DNA of 64,000 bases, taken from the NCBI GenBank assembly GCA_022457155.1, contig JAJGOT010000157.1, forward strand, positions 531,001-595,000, in the 5' to 3' direction. Below, piece after piece: positions 11,128 through 22,845 of this stretch. Below the pieces are notes generated by a model. It searched no databases and was not told the origin of the DNA. It worked only from the letters and a program-made list of their open reading frames with translations. The position numbers and the translations under genes are program-made. This DNA is from Cladopsammia gracilis (Eukaryota; Cnidaria; Anthozoa; Scleractinia; Dendrophylliidae). Numbering within the stretch: position 1 is the stretch's first letter; each line of letters starts with the position of its first letter.

Positions 11128-12008
11128 TCTACGGGGGTTAGAAGACAAAAGATGCTTGGGTACCGGGCCTCCTAGTTCCAGATTGCTCCTCATTTTTCTA
11201 AGGGGTCTCTTTTCATTCCGACCCACCGACCCAAAATTAGGAAACGCATTCGACGGCAAACGGAGAAAAAAAGGGGACGGCCTGATCCTTTACTTCAGGA
11301 TCCGGTGCTTCTACTCCGTTACGGTGGTCTTTGCAAATACAGTTACTTATAAAAAACCCGGTAAATCAACGACACCTTCCCGCCAAAATAACCGGAAATA
11401 GAACTTAGTCCTCAGAACATTTGATCACGTGCGTGCCCCTGGACTCCCCACATATTGTTGCTTGGAACAAATGCGAGTCGCGGTCGCATGTCCGTCGTGA
11501 AATTTTAGCTAAAATCACTCCAAAACAGGAAATTTGGTCGGCCCAGGGCCGAAACGACCATTTCCAGACATAGTACATTCTCCTGCCAGTTGACATGAGG
11601 CAGCAATTTGGTTCCATGGTCCGATAAATGCCCGTGGATTTCATCATATGCAAACAAGCACAGGTAGGCCATTGGATCGAACGCGAACCTTATATGTTCA
11701 TTATTTCACGCTGTATTTTGCCCGCTCTACCTCTTGGAAAGGGGGTTGTTTACCCCCCTGTTGTCAAAAATTATTGTGAGACGCTTTGAAGTATCGAGAG
11801 TTGGAGAGAAGCCTTACGAATATCTTTCCGGAAACTGTGCTTGACTGCATGTAATTCTATATTTAATCTATCTGTTTTGTGAAAAATAAGTCTATTTCGA
11901 GATCATTCGAAGTTTCGTTACCAGTTTTACTTATTTTAACTGTAGGGTCAGTGGAGTGAATGCTAAAGCGACAACAGCAGTTCGTTAGTTTGTTTCCCGT
12001 TTGAAATT
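11128..12008. other. Upstream region of the BICRA-like gene
   Basis: No recognisable gene. It should contain the promoter and 5' leader of the gene starting at 12009. I see no clear TATA box near the start. Confidence 0.4.
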
Positions 12009-12049
12009 ATGGACGATGGAAGCGCTAGGTGTCTTCTGGACGTAATAAA
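12009..12049 (+). CDS. BICRA: BICRA-like exon 1
   Basis: ATG GAC GAT opens MDDGSARCLLDVI. Donor AA|GTAAGT, phase 2. The MDD..RCLLDVI start agrees with the vertebrate proteins and fixes the initiation codon. Confidence 0.9.
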
Positions 12050-15000
12050 GTAAGTAAAAATGTCTCTTGTCAGCCCGTATATAGATAGCCTGGGCACTGC
12101 ATGTTTTTTGTTAATAGTTAAAGTTGCAAATTTAGAGGAAGTACAACGGACTTCTGTTACAGATAATCCATCTACCCAGTAATGTATTTATTGTTCTCCA
12201 CAGTGACCCAAATGCCCTGCAGGAATTTCTCAGGAGTCAGGTTTGTATTATTAAATTTCCAGCGTTTAATACAACATGTGCACATTATAAGATCAACTTA
12301 GTACAACACTGACTGAAAACACCCTTGTCCTCTTTTGTGGTTGTAAACTTTCAAATATCTGTGTACAAAGGTTTTAATTTTTTTTTTGCAAATTTTTGGG
12401 TGGGGGTGTGCCGCTGGGACCCTGAGACCCTTAACTATACTAGACCATTTTCGCTGCATTTTGCCACCCTATTCTAGACTAAATACCGAAAAACCGTACC
12501 CTATCTAAGACCTATTCCAGACTCGCTTTCTTTGTTATTAGTTAACAGGGGTCAGTAAAAATGCTGTACTGCCTGCCGTACTGATTTTTAAATATGCCAT
12601 TTCCCGGTAAACCTTGTCTAGACTAAATTCTTCACGCAACTGATCAGTTTCGCGGAAAATGATACCCTATTCTAGACCAAAACTCTCTGATTACTATACC
12701 CCATCCCAGACTAAACTGCCTGAAAACCATACCCTTCATAGCGGCACATACCTATATAGCTCATACATGGGAGTACGCCCCCCCCCCCCCGGGATTATAT
12801 GTAGGTTTGTAGTTAGACACTATATTGAAGAGATGCTTTTAGATTCTTGTACAAAACTACCAAAATCCAGTGATGTGTGTGCTGTTGTTAGTGTCTGTGC
12901 TGTCTGTGCTACGCTAGTGTCTGTGCTGTGTATGTGCTGCTGCTGGTGTCTGTGCTGTGTAAGTGCTGCTGCTAGTGTCTGTGCTGTGTATGTGCTGCTG
13001 CTAGTGTCTGTGCTGTGTAAGTGCTGCTGCTGGTGTCTGTGCTGCTGCTGCTAGTGGTGATTTTGAGTGCATAGAATGGTCTATTGAAAATGATGAGTCT
13101 TGGCAAATGTTAGCCAAGTCTCAAAATCTTGGGAATTAAAATAAGTATCTTAGGATCTTGGGCTCGCCAAAAAATAGGGACATCTTGGCATCTCAAATTT
13201 TGAAAACTTGGACCTTGGTACCTCAGAATTCATCCTGAGTTTAACAAGAAGCTTGCTATCAGCATAGGGGCACTGGTTAAATGGTATTACCATTAAAAAA
13301 CTAGTGATCCATAGAGAGTGAACTGTACTCTCTAAAGAATGTTCTTGTTGGTCACCCATTGTCATAATAGTCTTCAGGATTTCAATCCACCACATATTTG
13401 TACTGTAAACATTTATAAGCCATACTTACGGATAAGCTGTTCCCCCAACTTTGAAGTTTGATTTCAGAATAATAAGATATGAAAGGCAATGAAGTTTTTC
13501 CTATTTTTATTGGTAGTACATGTAGAAAACTGGAAAAGCAAAGTCATAATCAAGCTGCCATCTTAGTTACTATTATGAAACCCAAACACTGCTAAAATAG
13601 ATTTAACAGGTGGTAAGCTAGGTATTAGGTTACCAAGCTTATGTATCACATGGAGTACATGTCAATCGAATGTGTGACTTGTCTTTAGGCTTTGTGACAA
13701 AAATAACCTTACAGTGCTCAAAATTAGCAGTCAAATGGCTGCCCAAGACAGCAGAAAAGTTTACTGGGCAACCATTTTCCAGTAAAATTAATAGCTTGTT
13801 GCCTGAGAAAAAAACAATAGACAACCCAATTGAATCCTAGAAAGAAAAGGGACTAGTAAGTACTGTATTTATGTTTGTTTATTCAGCAAAATGAAGAGAA
13901 CATGCCTTTTTACTTTTTGGATAATGTTCTTTAGGCATCTTTGATGACCACTATTTTTGAGCAATGCATTGTTTAATTAAGTACCAGTATGTTGTCAATG
14001 GTTGCTCCTAAAAGTGCACAATGAGTAGGAATCTTGATTTACTTTGGCTATAAAAGAGAGAATATATAAGATTAGAAAGTGTGTTCCTTCATTGCCTACT
14101 ATAACCCATTGCATACAATTCAAGCAAATAAAAAGTTGGTTGTCTTTCATGCATCACAAAAAATTGTACTTGGAGTATTAGTTTGATGCCAGTAAATAGC
14201 CTTTCATTTTCATGACTATCATGTTTGAATTTGACACTTTGTTTTTTATTGACAGGATAATGGAATCCACTCAAAGAATTCTACTTCAAATGCTCTCTCT
14301 GGATCAGATTATGGAAATCACTTATTAAACACAAGCGGATTGAGGACAACTAGCATTTCCGGCGCATTGCCAACAAACACACAAATTGCTCCTGTAGGAT
14401 CAGTAACATTAAGTAATATTCATTCATCTGCTGCTCCACAGAATACATTTGTGAATACAGTAGTTAACAATAACAGTGTTGCAAGGACTAGTGGAAGTAC
14501 TACTACGAGCTATAATGTTGGTGTTGTTCCTTCCTCTGTTCCTTTGTCCAGTGGAGTAAGTTTTATAAAGGCTCCTACCATAGAAAATGCCTTGAACAAA
14601 GGTGGGAATACTGTGTTAGGGATGTCTGTTGCACCAGGGAGTATAGCAGTTTCCAAGCCTGTGGTTACCTCTGCAACTGCCTCATTTCAAGGAAAGAAAC
14701 CCATTCCCATCCAGCCTAAAACACCAAATGCTTCTTCAGCTGTAACTAGCTCAACAGTTGGTTCCCCAGGAAACCGTGGGAGACAAGTTATCAACTCAGG
14801 AGTACCTCTTGTTACACAAAAACAATCTGTCACTGGACAGCAAAGTGTTTCACCAGTTGGACATCGTGTTACATTAAATGGAATTGATTCTAAAGCAAAT
14901 GTGAAAGCTAATGTTGTTACTGGAAGTTTCCATACTACAAAATCATCATCTCTAGGCAATTCACAACCAATTCCTTCATCGACAACTCCTGTTAAACGGA

Positions 15001-18000
15001 TTGCTCCGAAACAACCAAACATTTTGCCTCAAACTGGTTTGTCTCCTCCTCAAATGGTTGGTACACAGCAGAAGATACTTCTACAACAAGTATCAAATCA
15101 AGTTACATCACAAATGTCCACAGGAACGATCCAGCAGCAAAACCACACACAACTAATTCAAGCACAACAGCTTTTAAATTTAATTAGAAGCCAAAATCCA
15201 GCCACCCAGACTTCTCAACAGGCATCACCCCAGCTTGTGCAGTCACAATCATTACCAGCTAACCAAATTAAACAAATTCAGCAGTTAGTTCAGCAGAAAC
15301 TTTCAAACCAGCAGCAACAGCCACAGCTTGTACAAACTGTACAGCAGAAAGTACTGACTCCAGCGCAACTCCAAGTTGCACTGAAACAGAATCAGCCTTT
15401 AACGACGCAAACTGTTCAGGCACCTCAGCCACAGAACATTGTAGTGCAGGAGGAGGTTATTAAACAACTGCTTCAGCAAGTGACACAGCAAAAAACTGCA
15501 CAGCATGTTATTCAACAGCAACCACAGTTGTTTCAGCAGATCCAACAACCTGGTCAAAAGCAGATCTTAGTGCAAAATGTTCAACCACAATCCACTACAC
15601 AAGGACAACAAAATACACAGTTACAAGTTAATATCAGCCCGCAGGTGAAACATTCCAACATTAAGCAAAGGACAGAAGTCTCTGCTGCTTCTCCTGTTAA
15701 TGTACACTTACAGCAAAAACAGGTTCAACAAGTGCTTGGACAGCAGCAGGTTAACCTGTTACCTCAACAAAACATTGTGATTACAAAGGATCAAGGAGCT
15801 CGTTTACTTCAAGGAGTCACATTTGTACAAAATCAACCAAACAAGAATTCTACTGCACAGGTCTTAAATCAACGAGTTGTTGTCCAGCAGGCCAAACCTG
15901 TTCTTCAACAGGCCAAACCTAGTGGAACAACACCCCCTGTGCAAGTTGCAACCTCAACACAACAAAGCATGGTTTTTCAAACACAGCAACAACAAGCTCA
16001 GAATGCAGGTGTTCAGAAAGTTTTTATCATAAAACAACCAGAGCTTTTGCAAAAGTTGGGATTGCAGGGAACAAAAACACACCAGACTATTCAAATAACA
16101 CCCCAACAACTCCAGGCCTTGAAGCAGTTTCAGTTACAACAGCAAGCTGTGAAGCAGAAACTTGTCTCTAACAATCTTCAAACAGGAAGCAATGTCCAAC
16201 CTAAGAGTTTGACAGCAGACCAGTTGAAACAATTGCAGTTACAACAACAGCTTCAAGGCTCAACAGTAAAACAAGTAGTTGTGCAAAGTCGAACACAACA
16301 ACCTTCTCCACAACAACAAAGACAAGTCAGTGTGAAGACACAGGGTAAAATGCAACACATTCCTAGAATTCTTCAGACATCAGGCCGACAACCTGTCGCA
16401 CAGGTAAGCAAGATAATTGGCAAGTCAGGGAATTACTGTAATTTTTAGGAATTAATTTAGACTTTATGTAACTCTAGCAGCTCAGTTTTAAATCATCCAG
16501 TCAGCCAGTACTTCCATCCACCAGGCCATTGTTATAGAACTTATGCATCAGATTGATGGAGAGAAGGGAGGTCAGCAAGGTGTTCTTACAGCTGTATGTG
16601 ACTGGTATAGCATTTTATCAACATTAATTACCATGCTAGTTACATGTACATTAGGACGTTTTGTAGATTCTGTTGTTTAGTCATCCTGGTGCACAAGCTT
16701 TTAGCCAGCAGGGTGTCCAGGTGTCCTGTGGACACCCACTTTTTGAAGAAATTCATGAAAATTGCACCTAATCCTTTAAAAATTTATGATGGGAAATATC
16801 TTCAGGATGCCCACTTTTCAATTTCTGGCTAAAAGCCTGCTGGTGCAGGCTCTTCAAAAATTAGTTTAGCATTTTCACTGTTTGAAGCTGCATTAGCAGT
16901 CTCTGGCCAGTGTAAGTTATTGATCCATTTATTTGCCTATTTCTTAGAGCATAAAGGTGTCAGTTCCAGTGAAACAGGAGACTAATAAAGGTGTGAAGCG
17001 TCCTCACTCCTCAGATGTTCCAGAGCTACCAAAAGCTGCTACCAGGTCAGTTGGGCTATTGTCTTGTTTGTGATGTTACATATGGCCAAATCTCAGTACC
17101 ATAAATGATGAATAAATCCCTAATTTTAATAAAATTACCAGTTAAAATAAATGCTTTTTCCAAGAATAGGGTAAAAGAGTTAGATGAGCATATTCTTCTC
17201 AGTATTTCCAAGTTACATGTATCTTTACCTTTCCAATAATCAATGCCATTTGGCTTTTAGGTTAAAGCAAGGCTTAACGCAAGACCAGCAGGCTGTACTC
17301 CGCCCTGATTTTAAAACACCTTTCACTTCTCATGAAGATGTTGTAAAGCGGCTCACACCTTACCATGTGAGCTATGACCCAAGTCCAACTACAGAGGATG
17401 TTCAAAAGGGTGAGTGCCTTAAAGTCTTCTTCAGTTGTGTTAGAATACCTTAAAAGCCTGCAAAACTTTGCACAGCAATTCCCATAGTGGACACATTACC
17501 AAAGGAGACAATTAGCTAATCACAATAATACAAAATTTATTTCTTACCAAGTTTCATGCACTCCCCTTCAAGTTTAACTTGCTTTCCAGAATCACCCATA
17601 TTTACTTTCCAAATTGGCAAGTATTTTAGTTCATTTTACTTTCTAATGGGAAAATTTACTCTCCAGTGGAAGGGGAATGTTCGTGTCCAGCCCTTTAGCT
17701 AAAGATCTATTATTAAACCAGATGTGAGGCTTAAATTCAATTAGAGCCACATATATTTTTTCTCCTTCTTCTGACATTTATCATTTGTTATTACACTCAG
17801 CTGATAGTCTGTTTAGTGCTGTATCCACCCAGCTTGTGAAGCGCAGTCAAAAAATGATGGAAAAGCATCGACAACTTTTGTTTGATGAAAGCATGGTAAG
17901 GGTACTTTAAATTGAAATCACATACATTTTACACTGTCAAGTATTTTGACTTTCTCTGTTTTTCTCTGCCTTTGTAATAGCACAGGGTAAAACAATCCTT

Positions 18001-21000
18001 AAAACAGTCATCAGCTTTGATTGGCAAGAATGTGTACACACTATATTTACATGTATGTTTAAAAGCTGTGATGCTGCTTTGGGCAGCAACCAAGAAACAG
18101 TATCAAGTTCACCAGTCCCCTGACTTACCTCTAACTTATGACTAGTGTTAAATTGCTTGTGAGTGACTTTTTAGAAATGCCTGTTAAAATTCTGTTGAAA
18201 TGTCATGAATGTTAGCCCATTTCTGGTGAAATGATTTGAGCTTTGTACATTTTTCATTAACCTTCTTTCATGTAACACCAAGAGCCATACATGTACATGT
18301 AGATATCCCAGTTTTACTGAAAAAAATCATTGCCCAAGTTTCTGACAGCGGTGCAAAGCAAGTCAGGTTTTAGCTTTCCTATTGGTTAGGATAGAAACTC
18401 TATCATTAATTATAAAATTCATCAATAATTCATAACAGTTATGACAAATCAATAGGTGGTATTTGAGTCACATGTACACCTCTGTAAACCCCAATACAAA
18501 TCAACTGAGTTGATGAATTATTAAACAGTAGAATTAACTTTTGATACAAACACCTGCTCAGCTAATTAGTATTCATTAACTTTTTATACAGTTCTCTACT
18601 CATTGTTTTATTTCATAAGTACGATAAAATATTTGCGTGTGATTTTTTTTGGCGTTTACAATGGCTTGCCTTCGGCTCACCATTGCAAACGCCCATACAG
18701 TTCTCCCGCTCATTATTTTTATCTACTACTAACAAACTATGCATTATTCACCAGTTCCCTCCCTCACTGCCACGAAATGGGTAGGGACTATTTTGAAAAC
18801 CTTGCGTTTCCTTTAGTCTCTAGGTTCCAATTGATTAATACCTCCCCTTGTCATCTTATTTAGTTAACTTGTAATATATAATACTTCTCTTGTAATAATT
18901 CTAAGTATGAGTCAATAAAAAGATTGTTGTTGTTGCAAGTTGGAACCATTACTTATCAGCTCCAAGACTTTATTAGCCTATTTTGTCTGCCAGTTAAAAA
19001 ATGGAGGCGTTGCCCAACACTAGCCTTGGCCTTTGGTTATTGATCTTCTCATCTTTAAATGAAGGTTGGTCATTTCATTTTTATTTGTTTTATCTGACAC
19101 GTTTTTTGCTGTGTAGCGGAAACATCCTTCAGCTGAAATGGTTATGCTGTACAGAGTATTCTTGACTAATGAGCGTGCTGCATTGGCTGAAGAAAGAAAG
19201 AAAGCAAAAGGTAATTAAATGAAAACAATATGCTCTTGTTTATCCCAGCTGTGTCATTCTAATAAACCCTGGCTAAGTGGGTCTCATGTGCTCCAAGCAT
19301 GACTTTAACCCTGCTGTGCCTATCAACAATACTGAGTCTCGCAGTGAGCATATAATTCACATTCATTGTAGTAGCTATATGTGTGTAAAAAAGTAATACA
19401 AATTATGGCTGTCAGTCACTTATTTCCTCAAATGATTATGATTCTTTAAGGTTACTCCTAAAAGTGCTTTGGAAACAAATTCGTAAATGTGCCAGTTTCA
19501 AGAGTAATATGACAAACTATACATCAATAGAAAGCTTAACATAGTTTTAGATAAAAATATAATTTTAGCAACTTTTCTGTTACGAAATTGCCAGGAGCCG
19601 ATAAACTGCCAGACGACTGAGGGCATGTTCATTTGAATTTATCAGGTATTGAATAGCTGCACATTGTAATTCATTGTGTGTGGCAAAATAATAAAAAATA
19701 AAATAATAAAAAAATAAAGGATCCATCAACAAAACCTTGTCAGGCTCAGGGTGTTCATTAGGCATCGGAGATCAGAGAATTCCCTGCCTACTATGCAGAA
19801 TTCTCTGGCTAAATTTCGATGGCAATATGTAGCTATCTTTGCTCTTTCATAATATTATCCTGTTACTTTACACTGTTCTCCTGCTACTACAATTCTTAAT
19901 GAAAACCCTGCAGGCTGTTTTGATATTCTGATTGGTTAGCAATATCTACCACTAAAGTTGGAGTAGATATAAACTTGTGAGACATGTTGTGTAAATGGTT
20001 GCCATGGAAAAAATATTTTAAATATCAAAATTTCCTGTTGCTATTTTGTTAGTGTTTTGGCCACATTTCACAGAAATCCTTTAAATCTACCTACAGTGTA
20101 CATGTACCCTATAAAGTCAATTGAACAATCCTTGGTCATTTGGCGGTTTAACAGTTCCTGACTGTTGTTGCTAAAAGTATATTTGTATTGAAGACTATAT
20201 TAAGCTTTCTAATGATATATTCATCATAATTACATAGTTTGTCATATTACTCTTGAAACTGGCACATGTACGAATACAGACGCCCACGTCCATGTAGGTC
20301 AGGAGTACCCTTAAGAGAAAAAAAAAAAAACAATTATTGGCAGATTACAATGTATTTCCTTTTAGGGTTGGAGGGTATAATTATTGTTTCTGTAAACTTG
20401 TTTTTTAACTGTAAGCTATGCTGTTTAAGTTTTCTGTTGATTTTCAGAAAATCCCATGGAGTGTCTAAGTGAAATGAAAGAAAACTCCCATAAAGAGATT
20501 ACAAGTAGTTTTACATCAACAGAGACTTCTAAGAAGGATTTGCTTTCTTCAGAACATTCATCTTCTTTAGTGACTTCAACCACAGAAAATGATTTTGTCA
20601 GCAGTATGAAAAATACTGTTTCAGAAGCGTCGTCAAAAATATCCTCTCTTTTAAACATTAATATATCACCGCCACTAAAGAATTCCTTTACAAACTCTCT
20701 ATCACCCAAGTCTGGAATTTCCTCTTCGTCGTTGCCACTTTCAACAAGAACAAATTCATCACTTATTGCCAATTCAACCAACAATCATGTGTCTAGTTCA
20801 TCTCCTCAAGAAATTTCAAGCAAACACACTGCACAACTTGTGAACAATTCTGTTGATCACAGCTTGGCTGGAGAGGATTTCAGCATTTCTGTAGATCCTT
20901 TGGCTGATCAACCAATGGATACTGAATCAGAAAAAGAAGATGTGACTGCAACTTTGGCTTTACTTAATTCAATGGCTTCTGAACTGGACGAGGTGTTAGA

Positions 21001-21019
21001 TGTTGAGGGTACACTGTGA
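12009..21019 (+). CDS. BICRA: BICRA/BICRAL (GLTSCR1) orthologue, GBAF/ncBAF chromatin-remodelling subunit
   Basis: Eight exons (12009-12049, 12204-12240, 14256-16403, 16948-17045, 17261-17409, 17801-17895, 19117-19210, 20448-21019) total 3,234 nt and 1,077 residues, with every phase matching. The N-terminus DGSARCLLDVINDPNALQEF matches the conserved start of human GLTSCR1. A long Gln/Ser/Thr-rich region follows (residues ~27-742). The GLTSCR domain (~776-888) shows QAVLRPDFKTPFTSHEDVVK, LTPYHV, STQLVKRSQKMMEKHRQLL, HPSAEMVMLYR and ERAAL. The tail is Ser-rich and ends in an acidic amphipathic stretch (TATLALLNSMASELDEVL). Family role: this domain binds the BRD9-containing BAF assembly in the nucleus. 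The vertebrate paralogues BICRA and BICRAL would both be co-orthologues. Confidence 0.92.
12204..12240 (+). CDS. BICRA: BICRA-like exon 2
   Basis: A 37-bp exon with acceptor GTTCTCCACAG and donor GTCAG|GTTTGT. It reads NDPNALQEFLRSQ and continues the conserved N-terminal motif. Confidence 0.88.
12440..12735 (+). repeat. Dispersed repeat with degenerate 'ACCCTATTCTAGACTA' motifs
   Basis: Four or five spaced variants of ACCCTATTCTAGAC(T/C)A occur (near 12466, 12497, 12612, 12663 and 12700). The region is an intronic repeat without coding sense. Confidence 0.45.
12888..13053 (+). repeat. 29-bp minisatellite (CTG-rich) in BICRA-like intron 2
   Basis: Units begin GTGTCTGTGCTGTGTA at 12917, 12946, 12975 and 13004, with a partial one at 13033. 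They alternate TATGTG and AAGTG variants, giving an A-B-A-B order. Confidence 0.8.
14256..16403 (+). CDS. BICRA: BICRA-like exon 3 (giant Gln-rich exon)
   Basis: 716 uninterrupted codons. The first third is Ser/Thr/Val/Asn-rich and low in Gln. From about 15060 on it is Gln-dominated with repeated VQQ/LLQQ/QQPQ patterns but no pure polyQ tract longer than about five. Acceptor TTATTGACAG, donor GCACAG|GTAAGC. Confidence 0.92.
16698..16835. mobile_element. Possible MITE with CTTTTAGCCAG inverted ends
   Basis: CTTTTAGCCAG at 16698-16708 is mirrored by CTGGCTAAAAG at 16825-16835 in intron 3. The element would be 138 bp with no clear target duplication. Confidence 0.35.
16948..17045 (+). CDS. BICRA: BICRA-like exon 4
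   Basis: Acceptor TTTCTTAG, donor ACCAG|GTCAGT. It reads SIKVSVPVKQETNKGVKRPH, a basic linker before the GLTSCR domain. VKQE resembles a sumoylation site (inference). Confidence 0.85.
17261..17409 (+). CDS. BICRA: BICRA-like exon 5 (GLTSCR domain, first part)
   Basis: It encodes LKQGLTQDQQAVLRPDF, TPFTSHEDVVKRLTPYHV and the linker to the next helix. Acceptor TTGGCTTTTAG, donor AAAGG|GTGAGT. Confidence 0.92.
17801..17895 (+). CDS. BICRA: BICRA-like exon 6 (GLTSCR domain, middle)
   Basis: It encodes ADSLFSAVSTQLVKRSQKMM then EKHRQLLFDESM, the long amphipathic helix of the domain. Acceptor TTACACTCAG, donor GCATG|GTAAGG. Confidence 0.92.
18600..18935 (+). mobile_element. Possible LINE 3' end in intron 6
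   Basis: AT-rich sequence ends in AGTCAATAAAAAGATTG followed by a short TTG repeat. This is the layout of the other CR1/L2-like 3' ends in the window. No clear coding remnant is seen. Confidence 0.35.
19117..19210 (+). CDS. BICRA: BICRA-like exon 7 (GLTSCR domain, end)
   Basis: It encodes RKHPSAEMVMLYRVFLTNER then AALAEERKKAK. PSAEMVM is the family's hallmark. Donor AAAAG|GTAATT. Confidence 0.92.
19450..20310. mobile_element. TTAA-flanked foldback element with long inverted ends
   Basis: TTAA flanks lie at 19446-19449 and 20311-20314. The terminal ~130 bp are inverted copies; for example GTGCCAGTTTCAAGAGTAAT near 19490 recurs in reverse orientation near 20255. The ends are GGTTACTCCT and, inverted, GGGTACTCCT. 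At 861 bp it is non-coding, in intron 7 of the BICRA-like gene. Confidence 0.75.
20448..21019 (+). CDS. BICRA: BICRA-like exon 8 (C-terminal tail)
   Basis: 190 codons to TGA at 21017-21019. The tail is Ser/Thr-rich and ends in an acidic amphipathic stretch similar to the short conserved C-terminal helix of the vertebrate proteins. Confidence 0.88.
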
Positions 21020-21987
21020 AGATGGATATAGTATTTAGAAGGCTCTCAGAGTATGCAAATTATGCAACCCATCATCCAATTAACTGGGTGAAAGCACAGG
21101 GTAACAATAGGCCAGTTTTTAATTCAGTTCATTTTGTTCCAAACAGAAGAATAGAGGTGAGGCTTAGTGGAATAAAACAAGTGTTACTTGAAACTAGCCT
21201 ATTGCATGTTAGATTACCATTCTGTATTTTTGCAATCAAATTTAGTGAGACCTTGTTACACTGTAATAGATGGCCGCCCTTGGCTATTTGATGAGTTGAT
21301 GAGTTGTGGTAACAAAGTAAGGGGAGATTGCTTGAACATTACTGCTAAGTTTAAAACCTTACCTCTACACATAGCTTTACCCAGATCTGTGGAGGAGTTA
21401 ATGTGGGTTTTTAGGTCAGTGTTGCACTAGGAAATGTTCCATGCAATTTATCTTGCAACAAAAAAGTGGTAAGTTGAATAACAGAATTCTCGCTACCTTT
21501 TGTGATATACCGGTACTCCAGAAACCGTTTGACAACACAAAAAGTACATGAAATGTCCATTGCAGGAGTAGATAATTTCTTTGTGCAGCTAGTCTTGCAA
21601 TCTTGTTGCAATACATGTTGCACCAACATTGCATAGTGCAGTGCAATACAAGTCAGTTTTCTGTATAAAAAAGTACTCTTTAATGATGCCATTCTCCTTC
21701 ATTTTCTACTGTTTTGCTATTTGATATACACACTAGCTATTATGTACATATACTCTTTCTAAGAAAAGACCTGTTACAAGGCAATGACAAATTACAAAGT
21801 TGGTGCAGTAGACTCTAGTTGTTTTCAAGAATCTTCTGTGAAGATTATCGGCAGTCACACTGGTGAATAATGGAATTTTGTGCTTTTGTATATCTATTTA
21901 TAATGTATATGATATTTCCTATGAAAATATATTAATATATTATTCTCTGCTTACATTTCTTGGTTCTGATTGTATACAAACCTGGTG
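21020..21987 (+). other. 3' flank and probable 3' UTR of the BICRA-like gene
   Basis: No coding frame is supported. AATAAA at 21171-21176 is a candidate polyadenylation signal about 150 bp after the stop. The rest is AT-rich and unremarkable. Confidence 0.45.
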
Positions 21988-22845
21988 TCAGGGCACTCCC
22001 TTGGACAGACTTGTTAGTTAGGGGCACTCCCTTGGACAGACTTGTTAGTTAGGGGCACTCCCTTAGTTAGACTTGTTAGTTAGGGGCACTCGCTTGGACA
22101 GACTTGTTAGTGGAGGGTGTCAGGGGCACTCGCTTGGACAGACTTGTTAGTGGAGGGTGTCAGGGGCACTCGCTTGGACAGACTTGTTAGTGGAGGGTGT
22201 CAGGGGCACTCGCTTGGACAGACTTGTTAGTGGAGGGTGTCAGGGGCACTCCCTTGGACAGACTTGTTAGTGGAGGGTGTCAGGGGCACTCGCTTGGACA
22301 GACTTGTTAGTGGAGGGTGTCAGGGGCACTCCCTTGGACAGACTTGTTAGTGGAGGGTGTCAGGGGCACTCGCTTGGACAGACTTGTTAGTGGAGGGTGT
22401 CAGGGGCACTCCCTTGGACAGACTTGTTAGTGGAGGGTGTCAGGGGCACTCCCTTGGACAGACTTGTTAGTGGAGGGTGTCAGGGGCACTCCCTTGGACA
22501 GACTTGTTAGTGGAGGGTGTCAGGGGCACTCCCTTGGACAGACTTGTTAGTGGAGGGTGTCAGGGGCACTCCCTTGGACAGACTTGTTAGTGGAGGGTGT
22601 CAGGGGCACTCCCTTGGACAGACTTGTTAGTGGAGGGTGTCAGGGGCACTCCCTTGGACAGACTTGTTAGTGGAGGGTGTCAGGGGCACTCCCTTGGACA
22701 GACTTGTTAGTGGAGGGTGTCAGGGGCACTCCCTTGGACAGACTTGTTAGTGGAGGGTGTCAGGGGCACTCCCTTGGACAGACTTGTTAGTGGAGGGTGT
22801 CAGGGGCACTCCCTTGGACAGACTTGTTAGTGGAGGGTGTCAGGT
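21988..22845 (+). repeat. Minisatellite: three ~31-bp units, then nineteen 40-bp units
   Basis: The 40-bp unit reads CAGGGGCACTC(G/C)CTTGGA, then CAGACTTGTTAGTGGAGGGTGT. The first units (to ~22081) lack the TGGAGGGTG segment and are about 31 bp. One position (G or C in CTC[G/C]CTT) is polymorphic between units: G in the first four, then alternating C/G, then all C in the last eleven. There is no coding sense. Confidence 0.95.

Noticed and set aside
14687..15022. 111-codon minus-strand frame
   Set aside because: It is a shadow of the Gln-rich BICRA exon.
21998..22845. CRISPR-like regularly spaced repeat
   Set aside because: The units are contiguous with no unique spacers, and the host is eukaryotic; it is a minisatellite.
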